From positions 34,608,694-34,672,693 of the forward strand of contig NC_065877.1 in the NCBI RefSeq assembly GCF_933775445.1: 64,000 bases of DNA, in the 5' to 3' direction. The DNA is from Argentina anserina. Taxonomy: Eukaryota; Streptophyta; Magnoliopsida; Rosales; Rosaceae. The notes below the pieces were generated by a model. That model did no database searches and was not told the DNA's origin. It worked only from the letters and a program-made list of their open reading frames with translations. Positions within the stretch are counted from its first letter, which is position 1. Every line of letters starts with the position of its first letter. Made by a program: the position numbers and the translations under genes. Below are positions 24,561 through 36,100 of the stretch, piece by piece.

Positions 24561-27540
24561 TTTGTTCCCTTCACCCCTTGTCAAAGTTTTTTGTACTAGT
24601 ATAGTAGTATATTATCGCTTAGTATATGCAAATCAATAAGAGAAGTGATTTTATAATTATAATTTTGTTTTCTAAATCCTCTCTAACTCAAATATAGAAT
24701 GTGCAACAATATCAATTTAAAATTTAGAAAATTCTATTATACATTAATGCATTTTATACATCCTAACATTATGCAGTTGTTATTATATTGTGATTTGTGA
24801 ACGAAGTGAGAAAAATAATATCAATTGTTAATCAAACGTATATATTGCATACACTAATTGCTTACTAATTAAGCAACTATGCAGATATCTGATTTTCACA
24901 TGTCCTATTTGTAGAGCTCGGCTTTTCACTATTTACCACGTAAAACCAGCTCAATCAAAATTAATCAGCAAAAATCGTGCTTTAACCATGATCAACCTTG
25001 GTATATCTTAATTAAGTTCGATAATACCAATCTAACCCTTTCCCTTTCAGGAAATATTACAATAATGCAGTTGCATGCGTTTGCTTCTGCTAACTTGATC
25101 GATCTTCAGGATTTCCAGTAATCCGGGCAACCTTTCATGATTAGACGGCTCATATTCTCTCTTGCAATCAGTTCCTTAATTTAATAACATTATCCTCTGG
25201 TGGAGTCCGAGAAAATAGAATGGAACCATGGACACTGCCGCCATTGCCGACGGGGAAATTGTGGTGGCGAGTTCTGATTGGCTTAGAGGGAAAGCTTCGT
25301 GCCGAACTAGTTTAAAATTTAAGTTGACCGGGAAATTCGAGGGCTGAGTTGGCAGCTTGGGTTTTGCTTCTTGTGTTCCGACATTAGACCACGATTGAGA
25401 CAAAGCACTTGGAGGAATATGGTTCGCAGAAAATTTTGACAACGGGGAAAAGATTATGCGTTTGATACTATTCAATCGATTTGTAATTATAAACTAGAAA
25501 ATTAGAGAGTAGGCTACCCACAATGCTATATTATAGGCCTAGCCAGCTATATTCACCGAGCAATTTGTTTTTTAATGAACAAAATTGTTGGAAAAATGAT
25601 TCGTTTATAAACATTAATATTAATTTAGTGTGAAATGTATAATACAAGACATGAGAGTGCTTAATAGTTCCGTGTGATATTATTATTTTTATTCATTGTT
25701 GTCATAAGAGTGATTTGTTATTGCACCATCTAATTGACACAATTGTTTTTCGAAGATTATCGATCAATCTCTTGTGTGGTTATACGGTTTATGATAATAT
25801 AAATTAATTTATGACCATAACGAGAAATATGTATCAGTATATGTACTGCAACAAGACTTCAGCACCCTCGAAAAAGTTAGAAAATCTTGAGAGAGAAAGT
25901 CATAATTATAATTGATTCATTTACGTAGTACTTTGTCACCAACCAATGAAACAATTGAAGTCAGAATTAATGTATTTGACTATTGTGACTAAAAATGAAT
26001 GTGTTGTGACTTGTGAGCAATGAAAAGAACGGTATATAAAATAGAAGATGAGAATTCAAATTCGAAACCTTGGGTATGTGGTCAAAGTTCTTACCTTATG
26101 GCATGCCCATAAGTTCCAACTACACGTACGCACTCTATGAATGAAATTTAATGTTACTGCCACCATCCTTAATTTAGATTAATTAGACAGCTAGTTGTTG
26201 ATCATATTGTCATTTTCCCATCTTGATTAAAGTCGATTGGTTGAGTATTAGGTAGCTGTAGTGATGCTCGATCAAGTTCTAATGTTGTGCTGATCTTGAC
26301 CTAATCCTAATGCATGTACTTAAAATTATCAGACGATTCGAAATAATTAGATGAACATTTCACTATTTGAAGCATTTTGGGAACATGATCATAAAATATC
26401 TCATCAATTAGACACACCAAGTTCAAACAATTCACAAACATATTGGGAAATGTCCATAGCATGCTTTTGCACTGCTTAACCAAAACTGGGAATTAGAAAG
26501 TTGGCATATCAAATTATAATCTTCTTTCGAGTGATGTGGATCAAAAGAAACGATGAAAATAAAATATCTTCCGCGTCGATTATCAAAGTGATTAGCATAT
26601 AAGAACCATGAAAATAACAACGTGTACAAAAAACCTGCACCACACAATGCATCTTTACTTTTGTTGTAATCTAATCATTTGTCACTTCCTATCGATTAAG
26701 AACATAGCTTAAACTTTATGGACGAAGATAATGACATAAATAGTTAGAACTAGAAGAAGAACACACATTAATTCAATATTTTTCACAGGGAAATAAATTA
26801 TGGTGACATATATATATTTATATTCTAAACATACATGTGTAATCTGTATTATTCAAGTCAATGGGAACATATGGATTTAGACTTTAGAGAGGTATAATTT
26901 TGAGGGATGTTTAACATATATAAGTACATTATATCCAAGTAGACGTGTGTGAAGTCTATTTTACAATATTTATATTCTGTGAGATATGATGACCTAACTG
27001 AGTCTAAGTCTCTAAGAGGTTATAATTCTGTACCATATATGACCAGCCCACCTGTAAATAAATATATATTTGATGTTCTATGTTTTATTTTTATTTTTGT
27101 GACATTTAAAGCTATTATATGGTCGATAGGATAGGATCTGGCGGGAAAGGCAAACACTGGGTATATGTGTTGATTTTATGACAGCCATGGGTTCTACGCT
27201 TCGAGCAGTTCCTATTTTTCTTATCAGAGGTCTGTAATGTTGGTTTATTTATACCTATATATTGAGTATCCAGAAGATTAAGACTGTTGAAATATTTTTT
27301 GATGTGAGTAGTTGTACTGCTACAACTATATAGAATGCATTGATCTAGCTACAAGTCTACAACTATCACTTTGCTTTCTTTATCAGTTTATCAATCATAT
27401 TCTCAATGTAAAGTCTATAAACAAAGTGCTTATTAATTATTACACAGTCTTTGGGTTAAGAATAAACTCTCCAAATAATTGAGGTATTGATGTGATGTGA
27501 GACTCAATGAAGTTTTTTTTTGATGGAAAGACTTGGTAAC
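22150..27540. other. Intergenic, 5.4 kb without a supported gene
   Basis: AT-rich. It contains a GA microsatellite (24527-24556) and a 17-bp sequence, ccttgtcaaagtttttt, present near 24185 and 24577. A 99-codon minus-strand frame at 25176-25475 lies in a less AT-rich patch, but its product is unfamiliar and it lacks splice or promoter context. Confidence 0.5.
24527..24556. repeat. (GA)n microsatellite
   Basis: Fifteen perfect GA units in intergenic DNA. Confidence 0.95.
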
Positions 27541-27542
27541 TA

Positions 27543-28140
27543 AGTAGTACGGATACAGACACGAGTGTCTGTATTCGATACAATACGATACGAAGACACA
27601 ATAAATCAATTTTTTTATACGGACACATGGTTGACACATTAATTAACTATTATTTTTATTATATATGAATATTAAAAAATTGAAATATAAGTGAAATAAT
27701 TTCTTAATTTAAAACATTTTAACAAAGAGTTAAACCAATGACTAAAAATATTGATTTTTGAGGAAAATTCGACATTGTAAAAAAAGATATTGATAAACTT
27801 AAAAAAAATTGATTTATATTCTATAGAATTATTTGGATTACTATATATGTTAAATTGTGCATAACTATTAACAAAAGCATTTCAGCATAAATGGTTGAGG
27901 AGTTCTCATGTGTATTGACAACCCATGTTCGAATCACAACATATGCATTTTTATATGAATTTATTATCTTCGCGTGTTCAATTTGGAGAATACGTGTGTC
28001 CATTTCAGATACGGCGTGTCCATAACGTATCAGAAAAAAAAATGGTGTGTCCGTGTGTATTATTTGTGTATCCGACTGTATTATGTTCGTGTCCATATCC
28101 GAAATGCGATACGTGAGTGAATGCACGTGTTTGTGCTACA
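27543..28140. mobile_element. Degenerate inverted-ended element upstream of the PPR gene
   Basis: The left end carries tacggatacagacacgagtg. The right part, reverse-complemented, reads ttcggatatggacacgaaca, and more ggacac/cggatac motifs follow on both sides. Flanks share ttggtaaNNNagtag (about 27533 and 28145), possibly an old duplication. The interior is AT-rich. It ends just before the PPR start and may supply its leader. Family unknown. Confidence 0.4.
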
Positions 28141-28250
28141 TAGCTTGGTAAGTTAGTAGAGTTGGATTGAAACCTAAAACAAAGAGAAGACTTGGGCACC
28201 GAAAACCCAATTCACTCTTGGGTTTCATATGTACAAAACTACAAATAGTA

Positions 28251-29855
28251 ATGATCAGGAAGCGACCAAACGACAGGAGCGCCAACCGTCAACAACGGTC
28301 AACCGTTTTTCAAAAATGTACCAACCTCCGAGCTCTCAAGCAAGTTCATGCTTCCATGGTCGTCCATGGCTTCAACTCAAACCCTTCCGCTCTCGGTGAG
28401 CTCATTTTCGCAAGCGCTATGGCAATTTCAGGCACCATTGGCTATGCTCACAAGGTGTTCGTTCATATTACTGAGCCAAACACTTTCATGTGGAACACTA
28501 TGATCAGAGGCTCAGCTCAGAGCCTGAGACCACTGAATGCAGTGGTGTTATATACCCAAATGGAGAACCGGGGTTCGAGGCCTGATCACTTCACTTTCCC
28601 ATTTATTCTTAAAGCCTGCACTAAGCTCTGCTGGGTTAAGATGGGAATGGGGATTCATGGCAAGGTTGTGAGGTTTGGATTTGAGTCAAATGCCTCTGTG
28701 AGGAATACCCTTATTGATTTTCATGCTAAATGTGGTGATTTGAGGGTTGCGACCGCGCTTTTTGATGGCTCGGCTAAGAGGGATGTTGTGGCATGGTCCG
28801 CGTTGACTGCAGGGTATTCTAGAAGAGGGAAGCTGGAGGCTGCTAGGAGGCTTTTTGATGATATGCCTGTTAGGGATTTGGTTTCTTGGAATGTGATGAT
28901 AACGGGGTACACGAAGCAAGGGGAAATGGATAGTGCAAGGAAGCTGTTTGATGAGGTTCCGAGAAGAGATGTGGTGACTTGGAATGCAATGATCGCCGGG
29001 TATGTGAGCTGCAGGTGTATTAAGCAGGCATTGCAGATGTTTGAGGAGATGACAAGTCTGTGTGAGAAGCCTGATGAAGTGACAATGTTGAGTCTGTTGA
29101 CTGCTTGTGCAGAGGTTGGAGAGTTAGAAATTGGGGAAAGGATACATTCCTCTCTTCTAGAGATGGGTTTGGGGGAGATAAGCGTCATACATGGCAATGC
29201 ACTTATAGATATGTATTCCAAGTGTGGCATCATTGAGAGGGCACTTGAAGTGTTTCGGTGGATGAGGGAGAAGGATGTGTCTTCATGGAATTCAGTGATT
29301 GGAGGGTTGGCATTCCATGGCCATGCCAAGGAGTCGATTAATATGTTTGAAGAGATGCGGAGGTTGAAAGTCAGGGCTGATGGGATCACATTTGTTGGAG
29401 TCTTGGTAGCTTGCAGCCATGCTGGAAAGGTTGAAGAGGGGCGTGAATATTTTAGTCTCATGAGAAATAAGTACAAAATCGAGCCAAACATAAAGCATTA
29501 TGGCTGTATGGTGGATCTATTAGGGCGTGCTGGGCTGCTAGATGAAGCATTTGACTGCATTGAAAACATGGAGATGCAAACCAATGGCATTGTTTGGAGG
29601 ACTCTTCTTGGAGCTTGTAAGGTTCATGGAAATGTTGAGTTGGGCAGGCGCGCAAACAAACAGCTACTTGAAATTAGAGGAGATGAGAGTGGGGATTTTG
29701 TACTACTATCAAACATATATGCTTCACGAGGCGAGTGGCATGGGGCTGAGAAGGTGAGAAAACTAATGGACGACAGTGGGGTGAAGAAAGAGGCCGGCTT
29801 TAGCATAGTTGAAGCAGATGATAGTGCTCTCAAGCATTTTTTGTTGAATCCCTAA
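28251..29855 (+). CDS. Pentatricopeptide repeat protein, PLS class with E domain (At5g15300-like)
   Basis: Intronless frame of 534 residues. The first ATG is at 28251 (MIRKRPNDRSANRQQRS), matching the start of Arabidopsis At5g15300 as I recall it; the frame is open upstream, but only from a TTG. PPR units run from about residue 30 to 420, with the usual LKQVHASMV opening, repeated DVVTWNAMIAGY-type second helices and P, L and S spacing. An E domain follows (IVWRTLLGACKVHGNVELG, then FVLLSNIYASRGEWHGAEKVR). There is no DYW domain, so it would need a partner if it acts in C-to-U editing. Such proteins bind organelle transcripts; the N-terminus is basic, fitting organelle import, but the compartment is not certain. 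It converges with the CASP gene, with 391 bp between stop codons. Confidence 0.96.
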   Translation: MIRKRPNDRSANRQQRSTVFQKCTNLRALKQVHASMVVHGFNSNPSALGELIFASAMAISGTIGYAHKVFVHITEPNTFMWNTMIRGSAQSLRPLNAVVLYTQMENRGSRPDHFTFPFILKACTKLCWVKMGMGIHGKVVRFGFESNASVRNTLIDFHAKCGDLRVATALFDGSAKRDVVAWSALTAGYSRRGKLEAARRLFDDMPVRDLVSWNVMITGYTKQGEMDSARKLFDEVPRRDVVTWNAMIAGYVSCRCIKQALQMFEEMTSLCEKPDEVTMLSLLTACAEVGELEIGERIHSSLLEMGLGEISVIHGNALIDMYSKCGIIERALEVFRWMREKDVSSWNSVIGGLAFHGHAKESINMFEEMRRLKVRADGITFVGVLVACSHAGKVEEGREYFSLMRNKYKIEPNIKHYGCMVDLLGRAGLLDEAFDCIENMEMQTNGIVWRTLLGACKVHGNVELGRRANKQLLEIRGDESGDFVLLSNIYASRGEWHGAEKVRKLMDDSGVKKEAGFSIVEADDSALKHFLLNP

Positions 29856-30246
29856 TCCAACTTTAATATTATGTGTTAAGTCCCAGATTGATATGTCTAT
29901 TCCCCAATCTCATAAGTATGAGTCTTCAAATAGTCATTATTATAGAATTCAACGTGTTAGCACTAGCAGTATTGTAGTCTAAAACGTACTGTCTTTGCAA
30001 CTCAGCAGATTGAACTGGTTAAGGAACACTCGAGTTGACAATCAAATTGAGATACAATGCTTTGTCAAGCAACGGAATCGGATTACATAAATAAAACCGA
30101 AACATTTCATATGCAATTGTGATACAAACATTTCAAATGGCACACAAGTCACACCAATTCAAACTGTAACTTTGAGATGCACAATAATTGACAAACTGAT
30201 GCACGCCAGTACACAAACAAGTGTGCATCATTAAAATATATGACAC
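29856..30246. other. Shared 3' region between the PPR and CASP genes
   Basis: A 391-bp gap between two convergent stop codons. It should hold both 3' UTRs. Nothing else was seen. Confidence 0.6.
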
Positions 30247-30677
30247 TCAACGCCGAGAAAGGGCTCCAGCTGACATCAAGATCAACAGAACTAAAATAGT
30301 AATTGCCACAAAAGATCCAATCAACGAGCCAGAGATTCGTTCGCAGAAGGAATTGAATTGTTGACAGATTGCAAACCAGTTTGCCTTGACATTTCCCTTG
30401 TGTGCTAAGTATACAATAGCTGTTGCGGCCGAGGCACCTGCTGTCAGAAGAGCCAGCATTCCCTGCATAACGTTATGTCCAAATCCATCTTTGTTAGATA
30501 ACTTCAAGAGCAAATGCATTAGTTCTTGCTGTTTAAGGTATCCGAGAAGAATGATAAAGAAAAACATCAGCAAATAGAAAGTTTAGGAAGTATGTTAAAA
30601 AAGTTGCATGGCTTAATAAGCATTGATGACCCCTTGAAAACCTTTCCTGTAACATAAAATCTCATCTTGCCTATACC

Positions 30678-30721
<44 letters not shown>

Positions 30722-31315
30722 TGAAATTGGGATGATGTGATGCATATTTATGCATGTTTTTCTAAACCGTAGGTAATATGCAGATCAACTGTCTTCCCAA
30801 ATTTGGTTCACACTTGATGGTATATTGATTAGGTTACACCGATTGAACTACACAAGATCTTATTTAGTCATTACCGTGTCGAAGAAGATCAAGATAATTC
30901 TACTGTTCTTTGCATTGCTTCTTAGGATGTGGAAGATAGAAAGAGCTAGGGAAAACATCAGATAGGCACATACGATGGAATTGGCAACCACAAAGAACCT
31001 GTCATCATATATAATAACCCAAGTTTAGCAACATAAACCAAAGATATCAAAATGAAAACACAATTTAAACATGATGGTTGGTAAGACATACGTCAATGTT
31101 GGAAGATCATCATACTCAGCCCTGAACTGAAGGAACTGTGTGAAGAACGGAAGTCGTTCCCTGGTTGTTCCCATAGCTATAGCACTCACTAAGGTACCAA
31201 GAAACGCGATTATCCTTAGAATGAAGTCGAGTATGGCTGCCCCTCTGTTCACCCCGCTTCTTGGTGTTAAACCAACTTTGGACTCACCAATCTCCATAGC
31301 TGCTGCTCCCTTCAT
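30247..31315 (-). CDS. CASP5: Casparian strip membrane domain protein (CASP, CASP5-like)
   Basis: Three minus-strand exons, 31315-31092, 30998-30875 and 30462-30247, join to 187 residues, the usual CASP length. Four membrane helices are visible: about residues 24-48 ([15 protein letters not shown]), 77-100 ([20 protein letters not shown]), 112-137 ([25 protein letters not shown]) and 160-185. The first outer loop keeps [20 protein letters not shown], the stretch that separates true CASPs from CASP-like proteins. The second loop has [17 protein letters not shown] with its Cys pair. CASPs form a scaffold in the endodermal plasma membrane that guides lignin deposition at the Casparian strip. Its position between two PPR genes matches Arabidopsis CASP5 (At5g15290), which supports the symbol. 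Intron 2 holds a long AT microsatellite. Confidence 0.95.
30681..30719. repeat. (AT)n microsatellite in CASP intron 2
   Basis: About 19 perfect AT units inside the intron 30463-30874. Confidence 0.95.
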
Positions 31316-31414
31316 TTTTTTTTTGCTGTGGATTTAGTTCCTAAACAAACTCTGTATTTTTTGTGTTTTCGAAGCTCTTAACTAGCTGTGCATGGAAGAG
31401 GATAGTCCTCGTGG

Positions 31415-31422
31415 TATTTATA
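31415..31422 (-). promoter_or_regulatory. TATA box of the CASP gene
   Basis: Reads tataaata on the minus strand, 100 bp upstream of the start codon. It is a near-perfect consensus TATA. Confidence 0.7.
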
Positions 31423-31429
31423 CATGCAT

Positions 31430-32596
31430 TGTCTGAATGCACCAATAGGGTTCTGCAATAGCTTTTGGAAGTCTTCATTGACTTAAAAAACAACCTCAAA
31501 GTCTACTTTTGCGTCATGATTCAAGACCTCAACTGTTGAAAACCCTTAAAAATATACTCAAAATAGGAAAGTTTCTCCAGCGAGGACATATCACATGATT
31601 TACAGAGTTTAAAAGACTACCTAATCGTACTTGCTCTGTTGTTCATATATTTTAGACCAATAATGAGATCAGCACCTCTTCCAACTCCAACAAACTCTAG
31701 GCCCCAAATGGCATAGTGTCTTTTAACAAAAAAAAAATTGCATAGTGTCTAAACGACTCATTTGGAAACAAATACATATGCATTATCATTGATGAAGCAG
31801 ATCAAAAGAGAAGCCCTATCATCTCGGATGGAGTTTGTGAACTGTGAAGGGTGAATTATAATGGGGGCAGTTGGACAAGGTGGTGCTTGGATCTTATCAT
31901 TTCGAATGTTCATGACAAATGGGATTTAGTTTCTAAAGAGTTGGTAAGCTTTTCGGGTTTATGTCAATCCTTGTTCTGGCGAAAGCTATGCCTAAGGCTG
32001 GAAACTAAACTAGATTCGGATTGCCTATCTGTACTATGCTCCACGTTACCCATTATCTGCACCATGCTCCTATATGATCACTGATCACATATATGCCTTA
32101 AAAGATAGCAAGATTTTCAGATTACAGCTTCTGATGGTTAATCTCTCAATGTTGACAAGGACTGCATCCATGCAATTCGTGAACTCAGTTCAAGAAGTTG
32201 CATTCTATCCTTCGTAGAGTCTTTAAGTTCTGCATTCTCTTCACTTTCAAGTCCCAAGTTCCAAAAAGAATTATAGCTTCCGGACTATTGTCCAGAAATA
32301 ATCAAATTAAATAACAGAAAAGAAACAAAATTACAAATGCATCAGTTACCATGAAAAACCAAGAAAATTAAGCAGCAACTCTGATTAAACATTTGAACTG
32401 CACAGCACGTCCAACACATCTCTGTAGATGTTTGCATTGCATATGTTACAAACAACACAGCCTAGTTTATTGTACAACAAATGTACGTGGTTTGTATATA
32501 GGTATATCATCTGACAATCTGACATATATACACATACTACCTAGACCTGGGAAGGCTGTCCTTACGTAGTTATGTACCTAGACATATATCATATGA
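31430..32596. other. CASP upstream region; no gene seen
   Basis: A 77-codon + strand frame at 31851-32084 has no recognisable product. A 'tgcatagtgtct' sequence is repeated near 31707 and 31738 around an A-run. Otherwise featureless. Confidence 0.5.
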
Positions 32597-32790
32597 TCAC
32601 TCAATAGTCCCTTCAGCCAATACACTGGCTCTTGTTTCCACTGTAGACACTTGAAATCCACGTCCTCTATGCCATGCACGAAACCCTCGTCCACGACCTC
32701 ACTTTTGTTCCCCTGTTCTCCGCATCATAACAACAGTTGATTTTGGTCCATTTTTCAACATGGTCGAAGAGCTTTCCATATGGTTCGATC
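32597..32790 (-). pseudogene. Possible relic exon, Gly-Arg-rich, with an internal stop
   Basis: On the minus strand a frame reads MESSSTMLKNGPKSTVVMMR, then RTGEQK, a TGA, GRGRGFRAWHRGRGF and QVSTVETRASVLAEGTIE, and ends in TGA at 32599. The frame looks biased and protein-like on both sides of the stop, which would be a CGA arginine codon changed to TGA inside an RG-rich run. I do not know the family. It lies just downstream of the large PPR gene and could be a decayed terminal exon. Confidence 0.3.
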
Positions 32791-33103
32791 ACAGATTTAC
32801 TACAATCTCCAGCTTCTAAGAATGGACCTTAACAGCGCATCATTTTAGGTACCAAGCAATTCTTTATACAAGTTTTAGTACCATAAGTTGTATTCAAAGC
32901 TAGTTCTAGTATAACTGGGAGAGATTTTACCTCAGTTATTGACAAAGCAGAATGCACTCTTTTACTTCAATAGCCACAGACACTGAGATCCTTACTGATA
33001 GCAAAACCCTCCATTCAATTCTTGTTTGGACTACACAAACTGACAAAAGTATGAATGAATCAATGAATCAAATCACAGCTACCCCTGTTTGGCCTTGGTT
33101 GGA

Positions 33104-36100
33104 TTACTTTTGCCTAGAAAATCCACTTGCAGAGAGAAGCTTTGACAAGAAACCCTTGCTGCTGTTTGCATTAACCTTGTCACTACAAAGTCTTAGGTTC
33201 CTTATGAGAGACCAATGCGTCTCAAAGTCTGGCTCATACCCACCCTGTTGCATTGCTTGCATGAGCTCCAAGACCTTTTCAAGATTATTCTCTGAGCGAT
33301 AACTACTAATTACAGACAAATATATCTTCCTGGTCACTGTTTCACCTGAACAAACCATAGACTTCAAAAGCCTTTCTGCCTCTGCAGTTTTTCCATCTCG
33401 GCAAAAGTTATGGATTAGAAGATCCCAAGTCTCGATGCTTGGGTTAAGCTTTCTATCCATCATCTCAGCATGAAAATCCATGGCTTGCTCCAGATTATCA
33501 AGGGCACAGAAAGAGCTGATGATGGAATCATAACTGGTAGAATCTGGAACATTCCCTTTCTTCAGCATTATATTTAGAAGACCAACTGCCTTGATCGGTC
33601 TTCCATACGAGCAAAACAGTTTGATTAGATTATTATAGTTGACATTTTCTGGAATGAGACATTTCTCTACCATCCTATCCAGAAATTTTACAGCTTCTTG
33701 AAGCCTACCACAAGAAAGAAGGCCCTCAGAAATCACATTTTGAATCATTGAATCATGAATCCAGCTTCTCAATTCCATTTGTCGATTCAATTCCAAGGCT
33801 TTCTCAATCTCCCCAATATCACACAGGCCGGTTATAACGTTTCTCAAGTTGCGGTTGCTTGGTCTGAAATCCTTAGAGATCATAGTGTACAGATGGTTCA
33901 CAGCACTCGGCAATTCTTTACATCGACAAAATCCATTTACAAGGAAGTTGTAGGTTACTTCATTAAGTAGCAATTTCGAATCTTGCAAATTCTCTACAAG
34001 CTTCTTGACAAGCAAAGTATTTCCTGTTGGGAAAATATGGAATATCAGAATATTGTAGATGCTGAGATCGTGAAGATCACATTGTCCAATCATAAGATCC
34101 TTCAGTTTCCATGCATGAAGAACCCTACCTTCCAGACACATCAAATGCACCAACTTGCGGTAACTTGAGAGCGAAATGTTGGAGCTCTTTCTTGTCATTA
34201 CAGAAAGCAGCTCCCAAACTTTCTTTAAGTCATTGACCTTGCAATGACCCTGAACTAGAAAATTATAAATTTCAGCATCAGGATGTATCCCCTTTAACAG
34301 CAGATTCTGTACTTGCGTGGTTGCTTCTGTAACTTTCCCTGAAATACAACAGCCTTCTATTAATGCTCGATCTAGAGAAAGTGAAGACGATGATTCTTCT
34401 CTTAGACCAATCTCTCTCAGGTATGCTGCCTTTCCAAATCTATCCGCCCTGCACAACTGTGGAATCAATTGGACAGTAACATCCAAACATGGCACCAAAT
34501 TTTTAGCCAGCATACTGTCCAGCACTGTAAAGGCTACACGAAAATTCTTCTCCGTGCACAATCCTCTTATAAGATTGTTATAAGCCATCTGATCCAGGAT
34601 GCTGCCACGCTGTTCAAGTTCGTCTAACAACATGCTTGCCATTTCTGTACAACCTGTAACTGAAAGCTTGTCTAGGATCAGATGACACATATCTGACCTT
34701 AAGTCTGGGTAGGATATCAGAATGCTTTCAAGAAGCTGCATTGCTTCTCTTAGCATTTCTTTACGGAGAAGACAATCTATCAAGTCTTTACAATCTTCTG
34801 GTCCAGGTAACCATCCGTCATTTTGAGCAAAGTTCCACCAAGCATTAAGCTCCCTCAAGTTTCCTTTCTTACAAAAACCTTTTATTAAAGCAGTGTGAGT
34901 CTCGCTGTTGAGTTTTATATGTCTTTCTATCATTCCATTCACTACTATCCTTGTATTATATGTCAATCCTTTCTTTCCATATGCTTGAGCAAGAAAATTC
35001 AGAGTTTCTTGGTCTAGCTGATTTACCAAGTGAAGCTTTTTATCTACAATGCGGGTGATTTCCTTGGTATGCAAACAGGATACAGAAAGACCTTTCAGTA
35101 AGTCGAAGATCATAGACAATGACAAATCTTGTCCCCACCGGATCATTTCATCTGCCAAAACCAATGCCCCCTTCAAATTTCCATGAGTGCATTCTTTCTT
35201 CATAATAGATTGATAATCCGGTACCATGCAATCTTCTAGGATCACAGTGATTCTTTTATCATACTCATCCAGGTCTGTATCCAAATAAAGTCCATTCCCA
35301 AGATCATCATAAAACTCCGTTTTAGCGAATCCCACATCATTATCTCTCTTTAACGTCACAGCTAATGGCTTGAAACCCAGAACCATAAATGCTTTGGATA
35401 GTGGATCCTCATCTGAAGAGTTCTGAATCAGTCCATGGCTTGCCATATCAAGAACTATCATTTTGGCTTCATCAAACTGTCTAACCTTACAATAACCTGC
35501 TAACAGAATCCTGAAAGTCATCAAATCAGGTGCAGTGCCCTTGTCTGCCATCTCATCAAGGATTTTCCCAGCATGCTTCCACAAACCCTCCATAAAGACC
35601 CCGCTGATAAGAGCATTATATGTGCATATATGGGGATTCAGGTGTCTTCCCAACATTTCTGATAGGTAAACCAAGGCACCTTTCAGTTTTCTTTCACGAC
35701 AGCTCCAGCCAATCATGATACCAAAGGTTACTTCATCAGGATTAAAGCCTAAAAGTTCTAATTCTCGCAAATATGGTTCAGCCCTTCTTGTCCCAAAATT
35801 GCTACAAAGAGAATTCATAATCCTATTCCCAGCCACAACTTCTGGGGCACACTTAATCTCAGCATAGAAGCTCATCAAATCATCAAAGTCCTTCTTCTCA
35901 CAATATCCATAAGCAACTTCATTTAAGACCAAATTGTTAGGCTTGAGTCTGAAAGCCAAAGCCTTCTTGACAAAATCTCTTGCCTCCTGAATCTTTCCAT
36001 CCCTGCAGAGCAATCTAATGACACCCTCAAATGTGACCTTCTTCACATCTCTCAAATCAAAACCCATTTCTACCATGTCACTACAAACTCGAAATGCCAA

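Noticed and set aside
25176..25475. 99-codon minus-strand frame
   Set aside because: Slightly higher GC than its surroundings but no recognisable motif, splice signal or promoter; the reverse strand offers a competing short frame.
28721..29491. 256-codon minus-strand frame
   Set aside because: Antisense shadow of the PPR gene, caused by its codon bias.
31851..32084. 77-codon + strand frame
   Set aside because: No family resemblance and no flanking gene signals.
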